Source: Marinilactibacillus piezotolerans
GTDB taxonomy: Bacteria; Bacillota; Bacilli; Lactobacillales; Carnobacteriaceae_A
DNA: 64,000 nt
NCBI RefSeq assembly: GCF_900169305.1
Contig: NZ_FWDP01000004.1
Location: forward strand, 558,001 to 622,000
Direction: 5' to 3'
Under the pieces are notes generated by a model. It did no database searches and had not been told where the DNA came from. It was given only the letters and a program-made list of their open reading frames with translations. Both the position numbers and the translations under genes were made by a program. Below are positions 8,050-16,066 of the stretch, one piece after another (the first letter of the stretch is position 1; every line of letters starts with the position of its first letter).

Positions 8050-9672
8050 TTAATCAGCTGTAGCAACTCTTAGTACTTCTTCAATCGTTGTATATCCTTT
8101 TTCGACCTTATTTAAACCATCATCTATCAAGAATGGAATTCCTTTTTCTTTTACATACGCTTTAATGTCTTGAACGGTTGAATGATTCATCATCATTTTT
8201 TTCACTTCTGAGTCCATGACAATTAATTCGTGGATAGCCATTCTTCCTCGGTAACCTGTAAATCGGCAGCGACTGCAGCCTCTTCCTAACGTTAATTCGT
8301 CAATGGTTTTACCGCGTTTTTCAAAAATTTCTTTTTCTATCTGAGTAGCAGGTCTTGTATGCTGACAGTCTTTACATACTTTTTTTACTAAACGCTGTGC
8401 CATAATTCCTGATAAGGAGGAAACAACTAGATAAGGTTCAATTCCCATATCGAATAATCTGGGAATTGCTTCGATCGCACTATTCGTATGCAAAGTACTG
8501 AAAACCAAGTGACCGGTCAGTGACGCTCGAATACTGATATCAGCCGTTTCTCTATCTCTAATCTCACCAACCATGATGATATTCGGATCTTGTCTCAAAA
8601 TCGAACGTAATCCAGCAGCAAAGGTTAACCCGATAGGTGCGTTAACTTGAACTTGGTTGATGCCTTCCAGCTGATACTCAACCGGATCTTCAACCGTGAC
8701 AATGTTGACATTGGCATTGTTCAACTCATTGATAGAACCATAAAGCGTTGTAGATTTTCCTGAACCTGTAGGACCAGTAATCAGTATCAACCCAGACGGT
8801 TCTTTAATGATTTTTTCGTACTGTTCCAGCGTCTGATCTGATAAGTCTAAATCTGTTAGTTTCTTTAATACATTCGTCAAGTCTAGTATCCGCATAACGA
8901 TTTTTTCACCATAAACCGTAGGTAAAGTAGAGATTCTAAGGTTGATGGCCTTATCCATGATCGTCATACTGATTCGCCCATCTTGCGGCAGTCGACTCTC
9001 TGTAATATTTAACCCAGCAAGAATTTTGATTCTTGCAATCAGGGAATTCATTGCCGACTTTGGTAAAGACCGTTCGTTTCTAAGCGTACCATCTACTCGG
9101 TAACGCACATTGACTAGAGTCTCAGTCTGATCCAAATGAATATCGGACGCGTGCATGGTAACGCCAGCTTCTAATATCTGGTCAAGGATTTTTACAGCAG
9201 AAGCACTATAATCTTCAGAAGCTATATCACTAGTCTCATCATTGTCATATAGGTGATTAATGGTTTGTAAAATATCGTCTCTAGTTGCGATAACCGGTTT
9301 TACAGTAAATCCAGTGGATAGCTCAAGATCTTCAATCGCGTAAAAGTCTAGTGGATCTTGCATTGCAACAACTAATCGATGACCCTCTTGCTTGATGGGC
9401 AGCAACACATTATCGCGAGCAAACTCTTTGGAAATCAATTCAATCAAGTCAATATCGATAGGATATTGATATAAAGAAATACTCTCCAGCTTTAATTGAA
9501 TTTCTAATACATCCAGTAATTCTTTTTCTGTAATGTAGTCTTGTTCAACCAAAGCATCCCCGAGCTTCTGATTCGGCTTTTTATGTTCAATCGCCTCTAC
9601 GATTTCGGCCTCAGTGATCAGTCCAGCATCTTTCAGTAGATCTCCGAGTTTTTTTCTTTTTTGAATCACCAT
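8050..9672 (-). CDS. pilB: Type IV pilus extension ATPase PilB with N-terminal MshEN-like domain
   Basis: A 540-aa assembly ATPase. The C-terminal motor has Walker A GPTGSGKST at 300-308, Walker B NIIMVGEIRD near 365-373, a His box, and a tetracysteine zinc site (C433, C436, C466, C469), all typical of PilB/GspE. The N-terminus has two tandem copies of the MshEN pattern: residues 8-31 (KLGDLLKDAGLIT...) and 36-59 (KLGDALVEQDYIT...), separated by four residues. In MshE and some clostridial PilB proteins this element binds c-di-GMP. Here the leading Arg of each motif is Lys, and the second motif has D in place of the central G, so binding is plausible but unproven. Confidence 0.93.
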   Translation of the reverse strand: MVIQKRKKLGDLLKDAGLITEAEIVEAIEHKKPNQKLGDALVEQDYITEKELLDVLEIQLKLESISLYQYPIDIDLIELISKEFARDNVLLPIKQEGHRLVVAMQDPLDFYAIEDLELSTGFTVKPVIATRDDILQTINHLYDNDETSDIASEDYSASAVKILDQILEAGVTMHASDIHLDQTETLVNVRYRVDGTLRNERSLPKSAMNSLIARIKILAGLNITESRLPQDGRISMTIMDKAINLRISTLPTVYGEKIVMRILDLTNVLKKLTDLDLSDQTLEQYEKIIKEPSGLILITGPTGSGKSTTLYGSINELNNANVNIVTVEDPVEYQLEGINQVQVNAPIGLTFAAGLRSILRQDPNIIMVGEIRDRETADISIRASLTGHLVFSTLHTNSAIEAIPRLFDMGIEPYLVVSSLSGIMAQRLVKKVCKDCQHTRPATQIEKEIFEKRGKTIDELTLGRGCSRCRFTGYRGRMAIHELIVMDSEVKKMMMNHSTVQDIKAYVKEKGIPFLIDDGLNKVEKGYTTIEEVLRVATAD

Positions 9673-9693
9673 TTTCTCACTCCAATCTGTTAC

Positions 9694-11226
9694 TTAATCG
9701 TTGACTTCAATTGACGGATCTCCCGTAATAAGATCAATATTTTGATCGCTATTATCAGTGTCTAGCTCAATTTCAAAATCAGTAGGAAGATTTAGATATT
9801 CTAAACTTGCTCCACCATCCATTTTTAAGGTTTCACCAACTAAAGAACCCGTAACTTTAGCGCCACTATCTAAACTAACATTTGCATATGGAGCCATTAC
9901 AAATGCATTAGAATAAGTACCACCATCAAAGCTTACATTTTTCCCTCCACTGATTACTATTCCGTCAACTTTAGCACCTCCTGTGAGAGTAAGATCAGAT
10001 TTTAAATTAAACAATGTCCCTTTTAAAGATTGTCCACCTGACATTTTTAAAGGATTATCTCCCTTATAAAAGATTTTAAGTTGATCTACTGTTCCATTCA
10101 TATTGACTTGTGTCCCAGCCCCAAATGTTAGTCTGTTTTTCACATGTATTGAAACTTTCCCGGAACCTATGATGTTTAATATACCGTTCGAAATGTCTAA
10201 ATTGTTGACACTGATGATTATATCCCGTCCATTTGTATCAATATTTAAAGGATATTCATTAGTGAAAGTAATATTTTTAAAAGAAACATTTTGTTCCAAA
10301 AGTAAATTATCAAAGTGGGTTTTTACTAAATCATCAGTAACATAAAGATTTCCGTTCTCTATAAGGTTATGATGATCTTTATTATAAGGATCATTAGGTG
10401 CTTGATAAATAGTTATATCCGAGGGTACTGAGTAATCTTTAAATTCTGGAAAATTCGCGATGGTTCTATCTAGCTGATTCCAATCAAACTCTAGGTTAGA
10501 TACTTTAGGGTATGGTCCCTCACTGTCAACTTTATACCATTGATTTGGAAGTGTAGCCATTTCAGAAAAAACAGCTTCTGGTTTAAGATACAATGAACTT
10601 TTCTTATAGTTACCCCAACCCAAATTTATGGTTTTAGGATTAACAGTTTCTAGGTAAAGGTCTCCTATAATATTTCCACTTAAAATATCCATTTTGCTTT
10701 TTATAAGAGCAACGGCATTGTCAGGAAAATCTGGTAGTGTGCCACCACTGTTCTTGTTCTTATATTCAACTGTAAAAATTTTACTGATTTCTCTAGTCGC
10801 TTGACCGATTTTTCCAGTAGAGATCAGCTTATACTCTCTGGGATTACCACCGGTTGTCGTTTCAATTTTAATTTCAGCTTTTGGATTCTCACCAAATTGA
10901 CTTTTGAAATCATTAACAGATGCACCACTTTTTGAGTTCAAAAAAGAATTAATTGTTGTAAAATAGGCTTCTTGATCATCGTTCAGCTCGTATGCATCTT
11001 TGACAGCTGTTTTTATTTCTTCATAAGCCTGATTCAGTCCAGCCTCCGCCACATAATAAGCAGATACGTAGTTTCTGTTATTCGCTGTCGATCTGTAACT
11101 GCCGATTGTTACGGTCGCTAACGCTGCTCCAAGCACCGACAAAACCATTAATACCATCAAAGTCAAGACAAGTCCTGAACCATTTTCTTGTTTAATGATC
11201 CTTTTAAATGATCGTTTGCTGTTCAA
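9694..11226 (-). CDS. PilX-like minor pilin / putative pilus adhesin with C-terminal beta-solenoid
   Basis: A 510-aa prepilin-like protein. The start is a TTG with AGGAGG eight bases upstream. The leader ends QENG (G16) and is followed by SGLVLTLMVLMVLSVLGAAL, a PilX_N-type helix without the usual glutamate at position 5. Next comes SAYYVAEAGLNQAYEEI, the PilX-family signature. Residues about 375-485 consist of short repeated strands such as GAKVDGIVISGG and GAKVTGSLVGETLKMDGG, resembling the polymer-forming/DUF7305 solenoid found on large pilin-like proteins. It is far larger than a structural pilin, so I infer a tip or surface adhesin. It lies between a minor prepilin and pilB. Confidence 0.72.
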   Translation of the reverse strand: MNSKRSFKRIIKQENGSGLVLTLMVLMVLSVLGAALATVTIGSYRSTANNRNYVSAYYVAEAGLNQAYEEIKTAVKDAYELNDDQEAYFTTINSFLNSKSGASVNDFKSQFGENPKAEIKIETTTGGNPREYKLISTGKIGQATREISKIFTVEYKNKNSGGTLPDFPDNAVALIKSKMDILSGNIIGDLYLETVNPKTINLGWGNYKKSSLYLKPEAVFSEMATLPNQWYKVDSEGPYPKVSNLEFDWNQLDRTIANFPEFKDYSVPSDITIYQAPNDPYNKDHHNLIENGNLYVTDDLVKTHFDNLLLEQNVSFKNITFTNEYPLNIDTNGRDIIISVNNLDISNGILNIIGSGKVSIHVKNRLTFGAGTQVNMNGTVDQLKIFYKGDNPLKMSGGQSLKGTLFNLKSDLTLTGGAKVDGIVISGGKNVSFDGGTYSNAFVMAPYANVSLDSGAKVTGSLVGETLKMDGGASLEYLNLPTDFEIELDTDNSDQNIDLITGDPSIEVND

Positions 11227-11231
11227 CTGAC

Positions 11232-11669
11232 TTACCTCCTGAAATAGATCGTCGTTGAGAGTTCTGTGGCTTCTGAATTTGAATCAGCAGTGCTGGTTAT
11301 TTTTATCTCTACTGAATCTTGATTGACTGTCGCTTCAAACGTTTTAATTTTGTCACTGAGCACTAAGGAATCTTTAAACAAAGTAGTCCCATTTCGAGAT
11401 TTATAATATGTTGAACTTCCTGTCACCAGTTTATCTTTATCTTTTTTTACTTCTTCTGGTTTTGTTTGACGAATATCTTTTTCAATAGAAGCCAAGATGT
11501 ACCGAACATCATTGACTGTTTCTACTTGAGCTGTCTGTTCAGCGAATTGTTTTTGACCAAATAAGTGAATTGAACCGGCTAATAAAATGACTAATGACAA
11601 AATCGCCAATACTGCTAATAACTCTACTAACGTAAAGCCCTTCTCTGATTCCTTCAACCTACGGAGCAT
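11232..11669 (-). CDS. Minor type IV prepilin (GspJ/ComGF-like size)
   Basis: A 145-aa prepilin. The leader ends ESEKG (G11), followed by FTLVELLAVLAILSLVILLAG, with E at mature position 5, so PilD should process it. The C-terminal head (about 110 residues) is polar, has no cysteines and carries lysine-rich stretches. It overlaps the preceding prepilin gene by 11 bp and is followed 5 bp later by the PilX-like gene. In other systems such minor pilins prime pilus assembly. The exact minor-pilin class cannot be assigned from sequence. Confidence 0.82.
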   Translation of the reverse strand: MLRRLKESEKGFTLVELLAVLAILSLVILLAGSIHLFGQKQFAEQTAQVETVNDVRYILASIEKDIRQTKPEEVKKDKDKLVTGSSTYYKSRNGTTLFKDSLVLSDKIKTFEATVNQDSVEIKITSTADSNSEATELSTTIYFRR

Positions 11670-12138
11670 CAGGGTTCCCCCTTTTAAGAGAAAGAACTGT
11701 TTCTAGTTGAATTTCTGTTTTTCCATCGCGTTTTCCAATTAATAAATAATGTACCATTTCCGAAGCCGACGCATTGGTGTTGTCTTCTCCTATGATTTCC
11801 AGAGTGAAATTTACTCCATTTAAAGTTCTCGAAAGGGAAGTTTTTTTAGGATCAGCGGTTTCAGTATAGCCGTACTCATCTCTTAATTTATTAAGCACTT
11901 CTTCCCTGGTCTGATCTTGAGAAATAGAGTAAAGGTTTTCCATCTCCTGTTGCGCCAGATAAGTTGCATCAATGACCTCTTCAGATGACTTTGTAGTTTG
12001 TGCTGATTGAATAAAATAAGCTAGAAAAGAAGTTACAACAAGTGAAAGAATGGCAATCGCTGCTATTAGTTCAATCAGCGCAGCTCCATCCTCTTTTTTA
12101 AAAAACCGTCTCTGGTGCAAAATCCTCTTCAGTTTCAT
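11659..12138 (-). CDS. Minor type IV prepilin (PilV-like)
   Basis: I choose the ATG at 12138 (AAGGAG six bases upstream), giving 159 aa; the frame is open to 12195 but lacks a ribosome site there. The leader is long and basic (RILHQRRFFKKEDG, cleavage after G18), then AALIELIAAIAILSLVVTSF with E at position 5. The segment SSEEVIDATYLAQQEMENLY after the helix is typical of PilV/GspI-type minor pilins. The gene begins 41 bp before the stop of the diguanylate cyclase gene, so the two are probably translationally coupled. The role is likely pilus priming or tip-complex formation. Confidence 0.8.
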   Translation of the reverse strand: MKLKRILHQRRFFKKEDGAALIELIAAIAILSLVVTSFLAYFIQSAQTTKSSEEVIDATYLAQQEMENLYSISQDQTREEVLNKLRDEYGYTETADPKKTSLSRTLNGVNFTLEIIGEDNTNASASEMVHYLLIGKRDGKTEIQLETVLSLKRGNPDAP

Positions 12139-13852
12139 CGGATTCTCCTTCATATAATGAAGCAACACGATTGCGACCTTTTTGTTTAGATCCAACGTAC
12201 ATTGCTCTGTCAGCCATCGTCATCAAATCTTTCACATTTTCGCATTGTTCTGGATAGGTCGCAAATCCTATACTAGCAGTAATATTTAGAGTTACTAATT
12301 CACGATCAGCCAGATAGTTGTGCGTATTAAAATCAGTTTCCTCAATCTTTTTTCGAATGCTTTCAGCTAAGGCAAGTGTTTCTAATAATTTCAGATTCGG
12401 AACGAAAAAGATAAATTCTTCTCCCCCATATCTAGCTAATCGCTCATCTTCATAAACAAAAGTGTTTAATAGAATAGCCACTTGCTTCAGCAGTTCGTTT
12501 CCTGCTTGGTGTCCATAAGTATCGTTAATCTTTTTAAAATGATCCAAATCTATGATAATAATAGATAAATTTGATTCTGGTTTGGATTGATGTGTTAAAT
12601 TTAAATAATCTTCAAATGAACGCATATTGGATAAGCCTGTAAGATGGTCGGTACGGCTATTAGTCTGCAACTCTTCAAAATTATTTGCGTTTTCCAGGGC
12701 TATATTAAAGTAACTGTGGAGAATCGGTACCATTGTCATGATATTTTTTGTGTATACATGTCTTTTTGGATCCGTCATTACTAAAAGACCGATCACTTTA
12801 TGTGCACGTTTCACTGGTAAGACCAGCATACTCTCTGCAGGGTAGATCAGTTCGGGTAATAAAAGTTGAGCCCGCTCTTTAGCAGTGCCGAAAGATAGAA
12901 TCTCATCTTCTCTCCAAGCTTTTTCCAAAACTGTATGATTGGTTAAAGGATCAGTTAGTTTATTCTCTTTGACAGGCAGTCGATCATGATACTGATATAT
13001 TTTTGTCAGCATCTGTTTTTCATCTACTGAATAATAATAAATCGTATCTGCAGGAAAGATATCGACCCAGGAATCCAGATACAAACTGATAATTTCTTCC
13101 TGTGTATATATTCCAGTCATTTTACCTGCTAGTTTATTGATTTCAGCAAGGTAAAAATTTTGAGAATCACTTAAAAAATAGAGTTTAAATAAAACGGAGA
13201 AAGCAATTAAAGGTAAAGTTGCAATCACTATACCCGGTACATCATAAAGGACATGTAAATAATTGATCGTTAAAGCTATAGGTATCACATAAACGCAGGA
13301 AAATATAGAAAAGAAGTACTCGTAACCGAACAGCTTTCCATAGTCTTTTTTCTGCCATTTCGTTTCTACTAAGTAAAGAATAACTCTATTCAGCGTGACA
13401 TATGTAATGAAGTAAATCGTTAAAGACGTCAAGCTGATTTGAAATCCCCAGATTGATACAAACCTATCTTCTACTAGATAATAAGCGAGTGCGGAAAGAA
13501 CGGATGTCATTTGAAACATCAATAGATTAATGGGAATACGATAAAGTTCTTCTTTTGACACCTTGATTCTTATAAGAATCGCTAAGGTAGCTACAACCGT
13601 TACTGTCATTTCAGCAAATAATCCGAAAATAATAAACGCTGCTAAGCTGACACTATTTATTAGAAAAATCGTAGCACCCTTAAAATTTATAGGAAATAGG
13701 GCTACAACGACACCTAAAATGATCAATACGTAGAAAGCTAGATTAGAAAATAGTTCTATTTCAGCAGTCTCATTAAAAGTCAGTAAGAAAAGCAGCGGAG
13801 AAATAATGGTCCATACGAACCAAGTCACATACTGTTTTTTTATGGATAACAT
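12098..13852 (-). CDS. Membrane diguanylate cyclase (GAF-like plus GGDEF), first gene of the pilus operon
   Basis: I place the start at the ATG at 13852 (TAGGAG four bases upstream, MLSIKKQYVTWFVW), giving 584 aa; the longer frame to 13987 would run through the promoter. About eight hydrophobic helices fill residues 8-235. A GAF-like region follows (about 260-400, with MLVLPVKRAHKVIGLLVMTD), then a GGDEF domain with LTGLSNMRSFEDYL and an intact active site GGEEF at 476-480. The RxxD product-inhibition site is absent (YEDE occupies its place). It should convert two GTP to c-di-GMP at the membrane. Overlap with the first prepilin gene makes it part of the pilus operon. The signal sensed is unknown. 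Confidence 0.88.
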   Translation of the reverse strand: MLSIKKQYVTWFVWTIISPLLFLLTFNETAEIELFSNLAFYVLIILGVVVALFPINFKGATIFLINSVSLAAFIIFGLFAEMTVTVVATLAILIRIKVSKEELYRIPINLLMFQMTSVLSALAYYLVEDRFVSIWGFQISLTSLTIYFITYVTLNRVILYLVETKWQKKDYGKLFGYEYFFSIFSCVYVIPIALTINYLHVLYDVPGIVIATLPLIAFSVLFKLYFLSDSQNFYLAEINKLAGKMTGIYTQEEIISLYLDSWVDIFPADTIYYYSVDEKQMLTKIYQYHDRLPVKENKLTDPLTNHTVLEKAWREDEILSFGTAKERAQLLLPELIYPAESMLVLPVKRAHKVIGLLVMTDPKRHVYTKNIMTMVPILHSYFNIALENANNFEELQTNSRTDHLTGLSNMRSFEDYLNLTHQSKPESNLSIIIIDLDHFKKINDTYGHQAGNELLKQVAILLNTFVYEDERLARYGGEEFIFFVPNLKLLETLALAESIRKKIEETDFNTHNYLADRELVTLNITASIGFATYPEQCENVKDLMTMADRAMYVGSKQKGRNRVASLYEGESDETEEDFAPETVF

Positions 13853-13907
13853 TTTTCTCCTACTTTCTAGATGATATGATTTTTTTAGCAGAACATCTTC
13901 TTTTGTA

Positions 13908-13936
13908 AGTCTATCTTTATTAAATATTGATGTCAA
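13908..13936 (-). promoter_or_regulatory. Candidate sigma-A promoter of the pilus operon
   Basis: On the minus strand a perfect -35 TTGACA (13931-13936), a 17-bp spacer and a -10 TAGACT (13908-13913, 4 of 6 matches) lie about 55 bp upstream of the chosen cyclase start codon. The position supports the shorter start. A 12-bp sequence overlapping the -10 is repeated exactly 100 bp upstream (14009-14020). Confidence 0.5.
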
Positions 13937-14119
13937 TATAATATAATTATCCATTCGTAAATCGTTAAAATATTGATAATTAATCATTGTGGTTATAAGA
14001 TAACAATTGTCTATCTTTATTTAAATAACACTTCATCTTGTTAACCCGGTGCTAATTAGAGAGCGTTTATTTATTAAAAAGAAATGTGAATTTTCATACT
14101 ATTTTTCGTCACAAATTAC

Positions 14120-14197
14120 TAAAAAAAGACCAGCGAAAAATTACTAATCAGATAAAGTCTTTTCGAATCATCTGATTAGTAAGTTCAGTTGGTCTTT
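14120..14197 (-). terminator. Large two-part terminator after the EAL gene
   Basis: On the minus strand an outer arm AAGACCA pairs with TGGTCTT around a 13-bp perfect inner stem (TTACTAATCAGAT at 14141-14153 with ATCTGATTAGTAA at 14170-14182), then TTTTTTT. It ends the chemoreceptor-EAL transcript and isolates it from the pilus operon promoter. Confidence 0.85.
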
Positions 14198-14205
14198 CGG
14201 TCTAT

Positions 14206-16002
14206 TCAAGCGATTTTTGCTGGAATCTCTTCAGGTCTTAACGGCTTGCTGAAAAGATAGCCTTGGCCGTAGGAGCAGTCATTTTCTTTTAAAAATTCAG
14301 CTTGTCCTTCTGTTTCGATTCCTTCAGCTACAATATGGAATTTCAGGCTTTTCCCCATCTGAATCATTGTTTTAACCAATGAAGCAGTATTTACCTTGGT
14401 CATAATACCGTCAATAAAAGATTTATCGATTTTTACAATATCTATAAAAACATTATTTAATACACTTAAAGAAGAATACCCTGTACCAAAGTCATCAATA
14501 GCAACTTGTACACCGAGATCATGGAGCTCTTTAATAACTCGGTTGGATTGTTCTGCATTCTGCATTACACTCTCTGTAATCTCAATAATAAAATATTTGG
14601 CCTCCATATTATGATGCAGCAGCGTTTGTCGGATTCTTTCTACAAAAAACGGATCCTCATACTGTAAAGCAGAAACATTAACTGCAACTTGTAACAGGAT
14701 TCCAGCATTATGCCAGATTTTGTTCTGCCGTATCGCTTCATAAACAACCCAATATCCGATGTCACTGATAATACCAGATTCTTCTGCAATAGGAATGAAT
14801 TCTCCTGGAGAAACTTCTCCTAAAAGCGGATGCTTCCAGCGAATCAGTGCTTCTGTTGCATATGATTTTCCTGTACTTAAATCTACTTTCGGTTGATACA
14901 CTAGATAGAGTTCATTTCTAGTTAAAGCTTCTTTTAATCCAAATTCAATTCTTCTTTTTCGTTCAATCGAAGCTGCGTCATCTGTCATAAAGACATGATA
15001 ATTATTTTTCCCAGTCTCTTTTACCTTATACATAGCAATTTCTGCCTGCTGGTAGAGCGCTAAAATATCCTGAGCCGTTTCTGGATAAAGACTGATTCCC
15101 ATGCTGATCGTGAGATAAAATAATTGATTGTCAATATTTAATGGCTTTTTGAAGATACTCATGATTTTCTCGGCAATTAGTTTTGTTCGTTTTTCATTTG
15201 CCGTTTCTAGTAATATCAAAAATTCGTCTTCACTTTCTCTGGCTATAAACGTCTGCTCTCCAAGGAGAAGCTGCAGTTTTTCTGCAACCATCTCCAGAAC
15301 TTTGTCTCCAGATTCTCTTCCGTATAATTCATTAATAACTTTGAATCGGTCAATATCCAATACAATGACAGACATTTCTTTTTCTTCAAGCTGTACTTGT
15401 TCTCTGAAATGACGATAAAACATTTTCCGATTCGGCAAACTGGTCAATTGATCATAATAGCTGTTTTCGCGGATTTTCTGCTCTTCCAGCTTTCGATGGG
15501 TCACATTGACAGCTGTTCCAACAAATTTAAGAATTTGACCATCTAAATCATTCACCACGTTGACGTATGTTTCAAGCCACATGACATTTCCTTCACCGTC
15601 GAGAATTCTGAATTCTTGTGGTTTGCCTTTGCGGTATTCCAGTTCATCTACAAATTCCAAGAAAGCAGGCAGATCCTCTGGATATATACACTCTTTCCAA
15701 AGGTTCAACAATGATGGATACTTTTTTTCATCATACTTCAACACTTTGCAAACACCCTGAGATGCAGAAAGGCTTTTTTTATCTTTATCCATTTCCCAAA
15801 CAAAGGAAGTATCTGTATCGAAGACCGATTCAAAGTTTTCCTTTTCTTTTGAAATGTTTACAAGTTCAATTGTTTTTTCATTCAATTTTCCTCTGAAGTA
15901 AAACAATACACTTACTAACGAAAGGGCTAAGATGACAAGCCAACTATAATAGACTATTTCATTTACAACAGGGATCGCAAGATATATTGATAATGTAGAC
16001 AT
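14206..16002 (-). CDS. PAS - degenerate GGDEF - EAL c-di-GMP phosphodiesterase
   Basis: A 598-aa protein with one N-terminal membrane helix (about residues 17-36), a PAS domain (about 55-170), a GGDEF-like domain (about 185-340) and an EAL domain (about 350-598). The cyclase signature is degraded to SEDEF (257-261), so synthesis is unlikely; such domains can act as GTP sensors. The EAL domain keeps its catalytic motifs: EALIRW (384-389), EITES, DDFGTGYSSLSVL, KIDKSFI and the EGIET loop. The predicted activity is hydrolysis of c-di-GMP to pGpG. It follows a sigma-28-controlled chemoreceptor by 64 bp with no terminator between them and ends at a strong terminator. Confidence 0.9.
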   Translation of the reverse strand: MSTLSIYLAIPVVNEIVYYSWLVILALSLVSVLFYFRGKLNEKTIELVNISKEKENFESVFDTDTSFVWEMDKDKKSLSASQGVCKVLKYDEKKYPSLLNLWKECIYPEDLPAFLEFVDELEYRKGKPQEFRILDGEGNVMWLETYVNVVNDLDGQILKFVGTAVNVTHRKLEEQKIRENSYYDQLTSLPNRKMFYRHFREQVQLEEKEMSVIVLDIDRFKVINELYGRESGDKVLEMVAEKLQLLLGEQTFIARESEDEFLILLETANEKRTKLIAEKIMSIFKKPLNIDNQLFYLTISMGISLYPETAQDILALYQQAEIAMYKVKETGKNNYHVFMTDDAASIERKRRIEFGLKEALTRNELYLVYQPKVDLSTGKSYATEALIRWKHPLLGEVSPGEFIPIAEESGIISDIGYWVVYEAIRQNKIWHNAGILLQVAVNVSALQYEDPFFVERIRQTLLHHNMEAKYFIIEITESVMQNAEQSNRVIKELHDLGVQVAIDDFGTGYSSLSVLNNVFIDIVKIDKSFIDGIMTKVNTASLVKTMIQMGKSLKFHIVAEGIETEGQAEFLKENDCSYGQGYLFSKPLRPEEIPAKIA

Positions 16003-16022
16003 TGTGCTTCATACTCCTTTGT

Positions 16023-16042
16023 GGCTTTCTAATAGAAGAAAG
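16023..16042 (-). other. Small hairpin between the chemoreceptor and EAL genes
   Basis: A 7-bp stem GCTTTCT/AGAAAGC lies in the 64-bp gap. There is no T-run after it on the minus strand, so it should not terminate transcription. It might serve as a processing or stability element. Confidence 0.3.
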
Positions 16043-16066
16043 CTTGCTGACGTTGTTAAAACTAAC

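Noticed and set aside
2251-12138. Identity as a comG competence operon
   Set aside because: PilT, PilM, PilN, PilO and an encoded prepilin peptidase are not part of comG operons; the pilin resembles ComGC only in its leader and helix.
13853-13910. A c-di-GMP riboswitch before the pilus operon
   Set aside because: The predicted leader is only about 50 nt and lacks the conserved GEMM core, so protein-level control through PilB is more likely.
14206-16002. Bifunctional cyclase-phosphodiesterase activity
   Set aside because: The GGDEF signature is SEDEF, lacking the two glycines needed for GTP catalysis; only the EAL part appears active.
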